Below are positions 1 to 7,412 of a stretch of 25,635 bases of DNA, one piece after another. The first letter of the stretch is position 1. Each line of letters begins with the position of its first letter. The notes under the pieces were generated by a model that saw only the letters and a list, made by a program, of their open reading frames with translations, was not told where the DNA came from and did not search any database. The position numbers were made by a program, and so were the translations under genes. Source of the DNA: JBOHBN01 sp050698355 (lineage in GTDB: Bacteria; Actinomycetota; Actinomycetes; Streptosporangiales; WHST01); NCBI GenBank assembly GCA_050698355.1, contig JBOHBN010000301.1, positions 1 to 25,635 on the forward strand, written 5' to 3'.

Positions 1-1
1 G

Positions 2-274
2 CAGGAAGGTGAGCGCACCGAGACCGGCGAGCGGCAGGCACGGCGGAGCCGGCAGCGCCGCCGCACCCGCGGTGGCCGACCGGTCGACCACGCGTCGCAG
101 GAGGGCCAGCAGCCGGCCGGTTCCAGCGGGGGCGGGCAGCAGGCGGACCACGGTGGCTCGCGTACCGAGGGCTCGGCGCCCCGCCAGCGCAAGCGGCGCA
201 GGCGTCGCGCCAACTCAGACGGCGACGTCCGTACCGGAGACAACTCCGGCACGTCAGGCACCGACGCCGAGTAG
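2..274 (+). CDS. C-terminal tail of a truncated gene, possibly a DEAD/DEAH-box RNA helicase
   Basis: The frame is open from the left edge and stops with TAG at 272-274, so only the last 90 residues are present. The visible part is low-complexity: two Arg/Lys-rich patches (around residues 13-24 and 65-72 of the fragment) separated by Gly/Ser/Gln-rich sequence, with an acidic Asp-Ala-Glu end. No catalytic domain is visible. Basic tails of this RRRTRGG kind are common at the C-termini of actinobacterial DEAD/DEAH-box RNA helicases, where they bind RNA nonspecifically. That assignment is an inference from tail composition alone; a ribonuclease E/G-type or other RNA-binding protein would look similar. 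The overlapping frame that starts with ATG at 9 is rejected as a shadow. Confidence 0.5.
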   Translation, partial: QEGERTETGERQARRSRQRRRTRGGRPVDHASQEGQQPAGSSGGGQQADHGGSRTEGSAPRQRKRRRRRANSDGDVRTGDNSGTSGTDAE

Positions 275-430
275 GCAACGGCACGAACCGCCGTAGCAGT
301 CCCCAGACGGCATGTGCACGCATCCGCGGTCTCGTTCGGTCCACACCCTCCGTCGCGTTCGGCATCCGCGCGGCGGCGATCGGGTACGGTCGTAGAAACG
401 AGCAACCGGGCGCGTGTAGAGGGAGTGTGC

Positions 431-1321
431 GTGAGTACGCCGCCGTTCGTGGAGTTGCCGCAGCGGGTCATACGCACCTCGCTGGCGACCGCGCGTGGTG
501 AGTTCGCCGCGCTGCGTGCCGACCCGCCACCGGATGCCACGGCGTACGCGGGAACGCGGAACCAGGTCCTGCTCGTGCCGGGGTACTCCGGCAGCAAGGA
601 GGACTTCATCGCGCTGCTCGAGCCGATCGCCGCGGCCGGCCACCCGGTCGTCGCCATCGACCAGCGCGGGCAGCTCGACACCCCAGGACCGGCGGCCGAG
701 GACGCCTACACCACGGCGGCGCTCGGCGCGGACGTACGCGCGATGCTCGACGTGCTCACCGAGACCGGCCCCGTGCACCTGTTCGGGCACTCCTTCGGCG
801 GCCTGGTCACCAGGGCGGCGCTGCTGAGCGACCCGTCCGGCGTCCTGTCCTACACCCTGCTCGGGTCCGGTCCTGGCGGCATCGTCGGCGCGCGGCAACG
901 GCACGCCAGGCTGCTGGTGAGCGTGGTCGCTCGCTTCGGCACCCAGGCGGTGGGGCGCGCGATGCAGCAGTTCGAGGTGTTGCGCCCGAGCCCCAAACCG
1001 GCACCCGAGGTGGCCGCGTTCATGCACGACAGGTACGCGCGCAGCTCACCGCACGCGCTCGTCGCGATGGCGCGCGCTGTGCTCAGCGAACCCGACCGTG
1101 CCGACGAGCTGGCGCTGTTCCGGCTGCCGATGCTGGTCGTGCACGGTGAGGACGACGACGCCTGGCCCCCACACATGCAGGAGGAGATGGCCAAGCGGCT
1201 GGACGCCCAGTACGAAGTGCTTGCGGACGCCGGTCACTCACCCAACGTCGACGTACCCGAACAACTGGTCAAGACGCTGCTCCACTTCTGGGACGGCGTC
1301 GAGCGCGAGGGCCCGCGGTGA
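431..1321 (+). CDS. alpha/beta hydrolase fold protein
   Basis: A 296-residue alpha/beta hydrolase, probably cytoplasmic since no signal peptide is seen. The fold landmarks are in order: LLVPGYSG oxyanion-hole region at 47-54, nucleophile elbow GHSFGG with Ser121, acid Asp243 in the HGEDDDAWP loop, and catalytic His269 in DAGHS. GTG at 431 is chosen because AGAGGGAG lies 5 nt upstream; the frame stays open to 314 but that extension is Arg-rich and has no ribosome site. Its stop overlaps the start of the next gene as GTGA, so the two are probably translated together. The family covers esterases, lipases, peroxidases and C-C hydrolases, and nothing in the sequence fixes the substrate. Confidence 0.85.
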   Translation: MSTPPFVELPQRVIRTSLATARGEFAALRADPPPDATAYAGTRNQVLLVPGYSGSKEDFIALLEPIAAAGHPVVAIDQRGQLDTPGPAAEDAYTTAALGADVRAMLDVLTETGPVHLFGHSFGGLVTRAALLSDPSGVLSYTLLGSGPGGIVGARQRHARLLVSVVARFGTQAVGRAMQQFEVLRPSPKPAPEVAAFMHDRYARSSPHALVAMARAVLSEPDRADELALFRLPMLVVHGEDDDAWPPHMQEEMAKRLDAQYEVLADAGHSPNVDVPEQLVKTLLHFWDGVEREGPR

Positions 1322-2166
1322 GCTACTCCGACACCCTCATCCGACCGGCGGGCTCCGACATCGCACCCCCAGGACCGGACAGCGTGACATGGCGTGTGCA
1401 CGGCGACCCGATGATGTGGGTGGCCGGCCTGCGGGCCCTCTACCTGCAGGCGCTCCACCCGCGGGTCATCCGCGGGTTCGTGCAGAACTCCGACTACCGC
1501 GACAGCGCCTGGAGCCGACTCTCGCGTACCGCCGACTACGTGGGCTGGACGACGTTCGGCACCGTCGAGCAGGCGCACCGCGCCGCCGCCCGGATCCGGC
1601 GCATCCACGCCCGGCTGTCGGCGGTCGACCCCGACACCGGTGCGCGCTACCGCATCGACGACCCCGACCTGCTGGCCTGGGTGCACTGCTGCGAGATCGA
1701 CTCCTACCTCCACGTGATCCGCCGCGCGGGGGTACGGCTGAGCCGCCGCGACGCCGACGCCTACGTCCGCGAGCAGCGTTGGCGAGCCTGGCTGATCGGC
1801 GCCGACCTCGCCGACATCCCCACCGACGCCACGAGCCTGAGCACGTACTTCACTGCGATCCGCCCGGCCCTGGCCGGCACCAGGGAGGCGAGGGACGCGG
1901 CCAGGTTCGTGCTTCTCCCGCCGATGAGCTGGCGGCTGGGACTGACCCCCGCACGACCCGGCTGGGCCGGAGTCGCGGGCCTGGCGTTCGCGACGATGCC
2001 GGGTTGGGCGCGCCGGATGTACGGACTGCGCGGCCCGGCGGAGCTCGCCCACCCGGCGGTGACCGCCGCCCTGATCGCCATGCGTACCGGCACACTCGCC
2101 GTACCACGGCGGCTTCGCGAGAGCCCGCACGCCCGCGCGGCGCGCAATCGCATCAGCGGCCGGTAG
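1318..2166 (+). CDS. MpaB/DUF2236-family oxygenase-like protein (latex-clearing-protein superfamily)
   Basis: A 282-residue protein of the DUF2236 family (ER-bound oxygenase MpaB and rubber oxygenase catalytic domain). The signature blocks are present: WRVHGDP near 25-31, ALHP with His48, RIHA with His97 and WVH with His123. Conserved histidines at such positions are proposed haem or metal ligands in the family, and relatives cleave C-C double bonds or remain uncharacterised. It starts at a GTG overlapping the stop of the upstream hydrolase (GTGA), which implies translational coupling and possibly consecutive chemistry. Two hairpins follow the stop. The family call is confident; the substrate is unknown. 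Confidence 0.85.
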   Translation: MSYSDTLIRPAGSDIAPPGPDSVTWRVHGDPMMWVAGLRALYLQALHPRVIRGFVQNSDYRDSAWSRLSRTADYVGWTTFGTVEQAHRAAARIRRIHARLSAVDPDTGARYRIDDPDLLAWVHCCEIDSYLHVIRRAGVRLSRRDADAYVREQRWRAWLIGADLADIPTDATSLSTYFTAIRPALAGTREARDAARFVLLPPMSWRLGLTPARPGWAGVAGLAFATMPGWARRMYGLRGPAELAHPAVTAALIAMRTGTLAVPRRLRESPHARAARNRISGR

Positions 2167-2171
2167 GGTCA

Positions 2172-2186
2172 ACCCGCGTGGCGGGT
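2172..2186 (+). terminator. small GC-rich hairpin just after the MpaB-like gene
   Basis: ACCCGC, a GTG loop and GCGGGT form a perfect 6-bp stem 5 nt after the TAG stop. There is no T-tract, as is usual for hairpin terminators in high-GC actinobacteria. It sits directly before the larger palindrome, so the two may act as a tandem terminator. Confidence 0.4.
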
Positions 2187-2192
2187 AGAAGA

Positions 2193-2236
2193 TTGTCAGA
2201 ACCTCACGGTGCTCTAGCACTGTGAGGTTCTGACAA
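2193..2236. terminator. 44-nt near-perfect palindrome, probable intrinsic terminator or operator
   Basis: TTGTCAGAACCTCAC at 2193-2207 is the exact reverse complement of 2222-2236. Inside it, after one G/T mismatch, GTGC pairs with GCAC around a TCTA loop. The result is a 20-bp stem with one G-U wobble. It lies between the stop of the MpaB-like gene and the start of the oxidoreductase at 2250, both on the plus strand. A T-less terminator insulating the two units is the simplest reading. Its end is only 13 nt from the next start, so a role as operator or 5-prime-UTR structure for the oxidoreductase is also possible. Confidence 0.55.
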
Positions 2237-2249
2237 CCGACGGGAACGG

Positions 2250-3698
2250 GTGGCCGGCATGGCGGACGAGCGGACGTACGACGTCGTGGTGCTGGGCGCG
2301 GGACCGCCGGGCGAGAACGCCGCGCAGGTCGCGGTGAACGCGGGGCTCTCCGCGGCCGTCGTGGAGAGCGAGCTGATCGGCGGGGAGTGCTCGTACTACG
2401 CGTGCATGCCGAGCAAGGCGCTGCTGCGCCCGGTGGCCGCACTCGCCGGGGCGAAGGGCGTCGACGGGTCCCGCCAGGCGGTAACCGGCGACCTCGACGT
2501 GCAGGCAGTGCTGGCCAGGCGGGACGCGTTCGCCTCGCACTGGGACGACGCCGGCCAGGTCGACTGGCTGGACGGCGCCGGCGTCGACCTGGTACGTGGC
2601 CACGCGCGGATCACCGCCGAGCGCACCGTCGTGGTCGAGTCGGGCGCCGGCGAGCCGGTGACGCTGCGGGCGCACCACGCCGTCGTCGTCAGCACCGGGA
2701 GCGAGGCGGCCGTACCCGCGATCCCGGGCCTGCGCGAGGCTCGGCCCTGGACCAGCCGGGAGGCCACGACCGCCAAGTTCGTGCCGCCCCGGTTGGCGAT
2801 CATCGGTGGCGGTGTCGTCGGCTGCGAGATGGCCGACGCCTACACCGCGTTTGGCTCAGCCGTCACGATGCTCGTACGCGACGACCGGCTGCTGACCGGG
2901 GTCGAGCCGTTCGCCGGCGAGGCGGTCCGGGCGTCGCTCGAGCGGCGCGGGGCGGACATCCGCCTGAATGCGAACGCGTCGGCCGTCGAGCGCCGCGACA
3001 CCGGGGACGAGCCGATCGTCGTGCTCACCGCGTCCGACGGGTCGGCCATCGAAGCCGACGAGGTGCTGGTGGCGACCGGGCGGGCACCGCGCACGCACGG
3101 CATCGGCCTCGACGCCGTGGGCCTGGAGGACGGCGCCTGGATCGAGGTGGACGACACCTGCCTTGCCACCGGGGTCCCGGGCGGCTGGCTGTACGCGATC
3201 GGCGACGTCAACCGCCGGGCGTTGCTCACGCACATGGGCAAGTACCAGGCACGCGCCAGCGGAGCGGCGATCGTCGCCCGTGCCCGAGGGGAGCGCGCCG
3301 ACGCGTCCACCTGGTCGCCGACCGCGGCGACCGCGGACCACACCGCGGTGCCGCAGGTCATCTTCACCCACCCGGAGGTTGCCGCCGTCGGCCGCACCGA
3401 GCAGCAGGCACGCGAGGACGGCCTCACCGTCCGCGCCGTCGACTACTCGATCGGCAACGTCGCCGGCGGCGCGCTGCACGCCGACGGGTACGACGGCCAG
3501 GTGCACGCCGTCGTGGACGAGGACCGGCGCGTGCTCGTCGGGGTGACGCTGACCGGTGCGGATGTGGGCGAGATGCTGCACGCCGCCACGATCGCGGTCA
3601 CCGGCGAGGTGCCGATCGACCGGCTCTGGCACGCCGTACCCGCGTTCCCGACCATGAGCGAGCTCTGGCTGCGCCTGCTCGAGACGTACGGCAGCTGA
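2250..3698 (+). CDS. NAD(P)/FAD-dependent pyridine nucleotide-disulfide oxidoreductase
   Basis: A 482-residue class I flavoprotein disulfide reductase related to lipoamide dehydrogenase and mercuric reductase. Visible in order: the FAD-binding GAGPPGENAA near 16-25; the redox-active pair Cys47/Cys52 in GGECSYYACMPSK, four residues apart as in the family; the NAD(P)-binding GGGVVGCE near 186-193; the second FAD motif ending in AIGDVN; and the dimerisation domain from about 350 with the C-terminal HAVPAFPTMSE, equivalent to the His-Glu region of lipoamide dehydrogenase. GTG 2250 is listed, but ATG 2259 in the same frame is equally credible; neither has a clear ribosome site. No 2-oxoacid dehydrogenase subunits or mer genes are adjacent, so the acceptor cannot be named. 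Confidence 0.88.
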   Translation: MAGMADERTYDVVVLGAGPPGENAAQVAVNAGLSAAVVESELIGGECSYYACMPSKALLRPVAALAGAKGVDGSRQAVTGDLDVQAVLARRDAFASHWDDAGQVDWLDGAGVDLVRGHARITAERTVVVESGAGEPVTLRAHHAVVVSTGSEAAVPAIPGLREARPWTSREATTAKFVPPRLAIIGGGVVGCEMADAYTAFGSAVTMLVRDDRLLTGVEPFAGEAVRASLERRGADIRLNANASAVERRDTGDEPIVVLTASDGSAIEADEVLVATGRAPRTHGIGLDAVGLEDGAWIEVDDTCLATGVPGGWLYAIGDVNRRALLTHMGKYQARASGAAIVARARGERADASTWSPTAATADHTAVPQVIFTHPEVAAVGRTEQQAREDGLTVRAVDYSIGNVAGGALHADGYDGQVHAVVDEDRRVLVGVTLTGADVGEMLHAATIAVTGEVPIDRLWHAVPAFPTMSELWLRLLETYGS

Positions 3699-3716
3699 TC
3701 CCTAGAAGGAGGACAC

Positions 3717-4316
3717 GTGACCGAGACCCCCACGGCCGTCGACCCGCAACACACCGCCCTGCTGGTCATGGACTACCAGCCGTCGGTGCTCGGCTCGCTG
3801 GACGGGGCGGAGGACCTGCTCGGCCGGGCTGCCCGCGCCCTCGCGGCCGTCCGCCGCCACGGTGGGCACGTCGGGTACGTCCGCGTCGGCTTCGACGAGG
3901 CGGAGTACGACGCGATCCCGTCGTGGAGCGCGATGGCCGGCGCCCTGGCAAGGGCCGGTAGGGCGCTGCGCAGCGACTCCCCAGCGAGCGCCGTCGACGA
4001 TCACGTGGCGCCCCAGCCCGGTGACATCGTCGTCCGCAAGACACGTGTCGGCGCCTTCTCCACCACCGACCTCGCCGAGCAGCTGCGCGACCACGACGTC
4101 ACCACGCTTCTCATCGCCGGGGTCGCCACCAGCGGTGTGGTGCTCTCGACCGTACGGGACGCCGCCGACCGCGACTACCGCGTCATCGTCGTCGAGGACG
4201 CCTGCGCCGACCGCGACCCCGACGTCCACCAGTTCCTCATTGGCAAGATCTTCCCCCGCCAGGCCGAGATCGTCACCGTCGACGACCTCGACGGCCTGCT
4301 CGCCGCCGCCATCTAG
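3717..4316 (+). CDS. isochorismatase-fold protein lacking the catalytic cysteine
   Basis: A 199-residue protein with the cysteine-hydrolase (isochorismatase-like) Rossmann fold, starting at GTG after a strong AGGAGG. Asp19 (VMDYQ) and Lys108 (VRKTRVGAF) match two members of the family's Asp-Lys-Cys triad. The nucleophile position, normally the Cys in a TxxCV motif, is Val141 in GVATSGVVLST. Without it the protein should not act as an amidase or pyrazinamidase-type hydrolase. True isochorismatases also lack the Cys, so vinyl-ether hydrolysis or a non-catalytic role remains possible. It follows the oxidoreductase by 18 nt, suggesting an operon. Its stop interlocks with that of the convergent MFS gene in the shared CTAG at 4313-4316. 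Confidence 0.85.
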   Translation: MTETPTAVDPQHTALLVMDYQPSVLGSLDGAEDLLGRAARALAAVRRHGGHVGYVRVGFDEAEYDAIPSWSAMAGALARAGRALRSDSPASAVDDHVAPQPGDIVVRKTRVGAFSTTDLAEQLRDHDVTTLLIAGVATSGVVLSTVRDAADRDYRVIVVEDACADRDPDVHQFLIGKIFPRQAEIVTVDDLDGLLAAAI

Positions 4317-5512
4317 GCGGGCTGGCCGCACTCCACGGCGGTCGACGCGAGGGTGCGGCCCGCGGGCACCAGGACGAGCGCGGCGAGCACGCAGAGCCCG
4401 ACGGCGAGGACGAAACCCGCGGCGGAACCGTACGCCGCGACCAGGGTTCCCGCGACCGCGGCGCCGATGCCCCCACCGGCCATGCCGGCAGCCGACATCC
4501 AGGCGAACGCCTCGGTGCGCGCCGCCGACGGCGCGAGCTCGCCCATCCGCTCGTTGATCGCGGCCATTGAGGGGGCGATCATCGCGCCCGCGAGAACGAG
4601 CAGGGCACCGAGCCACCAGACGTTCGACACCAGCGCGCAGCCGACGAAGCCCACCGCGACGAGTCCGACGCGGCGCCACGGGGCTGCGCGTCCGTGCGTG
4701 AGAGCCGCACCGGCTACCAGCCCGCCGGCGAAACTGCCGAGGCTCCAGACCAGCCCCAGCACTCCGCTGAGCCACCGCTGGCCGGCGTGCTCGGCGTAGG
4801 CGATCATGCCCAGCTCGGCGGCGGCGAACGCCGCAATCATCAACACCATCCCGAGTACCAACCCCAGCCGCGCGCGGTGCACGAGCAGCCGGGGACCTGC
4901 CCCGGCTGGAGCACGGTCGAGACCACGCAGGGCACGCAGGGGGCGACGGCTGCCGAACCACCAGGTGCCGACCAGCGCCACGACCCCGCAGCCGAGCAGC
5001 GCGCCGCGCGAGCCCACGAACGACACGAGCACCGCAGCGAGCAGCGGCCCGACCGCGAACATCAGTTCCTGCACGGTCGCTTCGAGCGAGTACGCGGTAC
5101 GGAGGGCGTCACGGCCCACCAGCCGTGGCCAGGTGGCGCGTACGGTCGGCCCGACAGGCGGTGTTACCGCTCCCGCGATCGCGGCGAGCGCGAACGCCAA
5201 CCACCACACGCTCGCCGGCAGGACCGCGAGCGCCGCGTATCCGACGGCCCATGCCGCCCCGCACGGCAGCACGACACGGGCGGGTCCGTACCGGTCGGCG
5301 ATCCGGCCGAGCAGCGGGGCCGCCACCACGATGCCAGCGGTATACGCGCCGATCACCAGGCCCGACCACGCGAACGTCCCGGCCACGTCGTGCGTCCAGA
5401 ACGACAGCGCGATCATCGCCATCTCCGTCGGCAGGCGGGCAGCGAGCGACGCGGCGAGCAACGTACCGACACCCGGCGTCGACAACAGCGTTCGGTAGGT
5501 GCGCGGAAGCAT
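4313..5512 (-). CDS. MFS transporter (putative drug/metabolite efflux)
   Basis: A 399-residue integral membrane protein with about twelve hydrophobic segments in two halves. The first half carries the MFS loop 2-3 signature GRIADRYGPARVV. A cytoplasmic loop of Arg-rich sequence (SRRPLRALRGLDRAPAG) separates the halves. ATG 5512 is chosen, with GGTGGT 4-9 nt upstream; a GTG at 5527 in frame would add five residues. The gene is divergent from an ArsR-like regulator starting at 5591, an arrangement usual for regulator-controlled exporters. Substrate and direction of transport are not deducible from sequence. Confidence 0.85.
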   Translation of the reverse strand: MLPRTYRTLLSTPGVGTLLAASLAARLPTEMAMIALSFWTHDVAGTFAWSGLVIGAYTAGIVVAAPLLGRIADRYGPARVVLPCGAAWAVGYAALAVLPASVWWLAFALAAIAGAVTPPVGPTVRATWPRLVGRDALRTAYSLEATVQELMFAVGPLLAAVLVSFVGSRGALLGCGVVALVGTWWFGSRRPLRALRGLDRAPAGAGPRLLVHRARLGLVLGMVLMIAAFAAAELGMIAYAEHAGQRWLSGVLGLVWSLGSFAGGLVAGAALTHGRAAPWRRVGLVAVGFVGCALVSNVWWLGALLVLAGAMIAPSMAAINERMGELAPSAARTEAFAWMSAAGMAGGGIGAAVAGTLVAAYGSAAGFVLAVGLCVLAALVLVPAGRTLASTAVECGQPA

Positions 5513-5533
5513 GAGACCACCGTGCACCTGCCC

Positions 5534-5591
5534 TGGACTCGGAGCTAGCCTTTCGGCTGTGCCCGAACATTCAGATGCCGGTGTGGACTCG
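5534..5591. promoter_or_regulatory. divergent intergenic region with an 8-nt direct repeat
   Basis: TGGACTCG occurs at 5534-5541, just upstream of the MFS start, and again at 5584-5591, touching the GTG of the ArsR-like gene. The copies are 50 bp apart, about five helical turns. They could be half-sites for the regulator acting on both promoters. An 8-nt repeat can arise by chance, so this is tentative. I see no clear -35/-10 pair. Confidence 0.2.
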
Positions 5592-6562
5592 TGATCGAGC
5601 TACGCCTCGGCGCGCCCGGCGCGACCGGCGTCCGGTTCGCGATCGCACCCGTACACGAGGCGATCGGCGCGATACGCGTGCTGCTGAACCCGTCGCGCCA
5701 CCCGCTCCATGCGACGTGGCTGCGACGGGTTCGCGCGGAGGCGACTGACCTCGACCTGCACCAGGTCGCCGCGCTGATGCCCGACGTCGGCTACATGCCG
5801 GACTTCCTGGACCCACCGCCGCAGAGCCCTGTCTCGACGTTCGAGGAGGACATCGCGCGCGTGCGCGCGATCGCGCCTCGGCAGGTGGGAAGGGAGTTGC
5901 GCCTCTCGCTCGAGGAACGGGTCGACGCACCCATCCGCCGGGCGCTGCTGCGTCATCCGGCCGCGACCCGAAACCGGCTAGCCGATCTGCTCGAACGGGT
6001 CTGGACCGCACTCGTGTTGCCGTACTGGCCGGCGCTGCGCGCGGTGCTCGAGGCCGACGTGCTGTACCGCGGGCGCCGGATGGCCGACGGCGGCCTGCGC
6101 CTCGTCGCCGCGGACCTGCATCGCGACGTGCGGCTGGTGAGGGACGTGCTTCGCGTGCGGTCGGCGTACGACTACGTGGGCGACTGCCGCGACACGGGCG
6201 TCGTGCTGGTGCCGAGCGTGTTCGTCACCGACCGGGTGAACGCGCTCGTCGAGCCAGGGTGGCAGCCGACGCTGTACTACCCGGCACGTGCGGTGGGCAA
6301 CCTGTGGTCCCGCCCGACCGAGACCGGGAACACGCGGCTGGTCCGGCTGCTCGGCGGCACCCGGGCAGCCGTGCTGACCGCGCTCGCCGGTACGGCCTCC
6401 ACCTCCGGGCTGGCGGCGACGACCGGACTGCCCGTATCCAGCACGAGCGAGCACCTCGCGGTGCTGCGCGACAGCGGCCTGGTCGATAGCTCCCGGCAGG
6501 GGCGACAGGTACTGCATACCCGTACACCGCTCGGGGACGCGCTCGTCTCGGCCGCCCGCTAG
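5591..6562 (+). CDS. ArsR-like winged-helix regulator with DUF5937 N-terminal domain
   Basis: A 323-residue regulator. Residues 1 to about 230 match the DUF5937-type N-terminal region found before ArsR helices in actinobacteria. Residues about 250-323 form a winged helix: AAVLTALAG, the recognition segment GLPVSSTSEHLAVLRDSGLV, then the wing SSRQGRQVLHTRTPLG. The arrangement LPVSSTSEHLAVLRDSGL is typical of ArsR/SmtB HTH. No cysteine metal site is seen in the helix, so an organic ligand is likelier than a metal. The start is GTG 5591, with no good ribosome site, so the message may be leaderless. It is divergent from the MFS transporter, which it probably controls. Its stop shares CTAG at 6559-6562 with the convergent di-iron gene. 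Confidence 0.8.
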   Translation: MIELRLGAPGATGVRFAIAPVHEAIGAIRVLLNPSRHPLHATWLRRVRAEATDLDLHQVAALMPDVGYMPDFLDPPPQSPVSTFEEDIARVRAIAPRQVGRELRLSLEERVDAPIRRALLRHPAATRNRLADLLERVWTALVLPYWPALRAVLEADVLYRGRRMADGGLRLVAADLHRDVRLVRDVLRVRSAYDYVGDCRDTGVVLVPSVFVTDRVNALVEPGWQPTLYYPARAVGNLWSRPTETGNTRLVRLLGGTRAAVLTALAGTASTSGLAATTGLPVSSTSEHLAVLRDSGLVDSSRQGRQVLHTRTPLGDALVSAAR

Positions 6563-7350
6563 GTTATGCCGTACCGGGCGACGTTCGAGCGCAGCAGGCC
6601 GAGCCCGGCGAGCCCCGGCAGCTTGTCGATGTTCCTGTCGATGTGCGCGATGCTCTTCGCACCAGCCGAGCCGCCGAGCAGGTAGTCGAGCAGAAACGCC
6701 GTCTCGCCGAACGGCATCACCGCCGACCCGACCGGCGTCCAGAAGTGCTTCAGCGCGAAGCGGGTGACGCGCTGCGCGCGCTTGCTGGCCGCCAGGCGCC
6801 GCCGCGCCTCGGTCGCGTAGAAACCGATGTGGCGGGTCTCCTGGCGCATGATGCGCTTCAGGAGCGTCGCGAGCGTCGGGTGCTGCTCCTGGGCGATCAG
6901 CCGGTCGTACCCGGCCCACGTCGACCACTCGTTGATGGCGCCCCAACTCATGTGCGTGGCGATGAACGCCTCACCGACCACGGCGGCGGACAGGCACTGG
7001 GTGATGGGGACGACGACGTTCTTCACGCCCTGACCCTTGCGGAACCTGCGTACCCGGTAGTCACCGGTCTCCTCACCGTGCGCGGCGAGGATCTCGTCGA
7101 TGACCTCGCCGTGGAAGTACTCCTCGTAGTTCCACATCGTCAGGAATGTGGTGATGCGCGGGTCCTGGTGCGACGGGGTGACGAGCAGGTCGCGCAGGTA
7201 GCAGACCGTGTGGGTCTCGATGTCGCTCATGTAATGGAGCGAACGCAGCGCCTCCGGCGACAGCGGCCGACGACGGAAGTCATCGAAATCGATGTCGTCG
7301 GTGGTGACCCGTTCGATCCCCGCCTTGTACGCCTCGAGCTCGAACACCAT
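6559..7350 (-). CDS. ferritin-like di-iron protein (putative oxygenase/desaturase-like)
   Basis: A 263-residue, mostly helical protein with a complete class I di-iron ligand set: Glu45, the Glu77-x-x-His80 pair in EEYFH, Glu127 in GEAF and the Glu171-x-x-His174 pair in ETRH. This E, ExxH, E, ExxH order is shared by acyl-ACP desaturases, aryl-amine oxygenases and ferritins; the single-copy helices suggest an oxygenase or desaturase-like enzyme rather than a storage ferritin. The start is ATG 7350 after GAAGGGGGG. A putative ECF sigma promoter lies directly upstream, matching those before the sigma gene and the CHRD-sortase pair. Substrate unknown; no acyl-carrier or ferredoxin gene is adjacent. 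Confidence 0.75.
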   Translation of the reverse strand: MVFELEAYKAGIERVTTDDIDFDDFRRRPLSPEALRSLHYMSDIETHTVCYLRDLLVTPSHQDPRITTFLTMWNYEEYFHGEVIDEILAAHGEETGDYRVRRFRKGQGVKNVVVPITQCLSAAVVGEAFIATHMSWGAINEWSTWAGYDRLIAQEQHPTLATLLKRIMRQETRHIGFYATEARRRLAASKRAQRVTRFALKHFWTPVGSAVMPFGETAFLLDYLLGGSAGAKSIAHIDRNIDKLPGLAGLGLLRSNVARYGIT

Positions 7351-7383
7351 CCGGACCCCCCTTCAAAGCCGGCTCTTACCCGT

Positions 7384-7412
7384 GATTCGTCCTGACATAA
7401 CTGACGGTTCAC
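7384..7412 (-). promoter_or_regulatory. putative ECF sigma promoter of the di-iron gene
   Basis: On the minus strand GTGAACC (7412-7406), exactly 16 nt, then CGAATC (7389-7384). The same layout occurs at 9006-8978 and 10613-10585. The -35 element overlaps the sortase stop codon. Transcription should begin about 27 nt before the ATG at 7350, leaving room for its strong ribosome site. Confidence 0.55.

Noticed and set aside
254..1027. 257-codon minus-strand ORF opposite the alpha/beta hydrolase
   Set aside because: Antisense to the catalytic Ser region; composition of a shadow frame.
1234..2442. 402-codon minus-strand ORF opposite the MpaB-like gene
   Set aside because: Antisense shadow; it also crosses the palindrome at 2193-2236 and matches no family.
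2387..3961. 524-codon plus-strand ORF across the oxidoreductase
   Set aside because: A shifted frame of the flavin oxidoreductase running into the next gene; almost entirely Arg, Gly, Ala and Pro.
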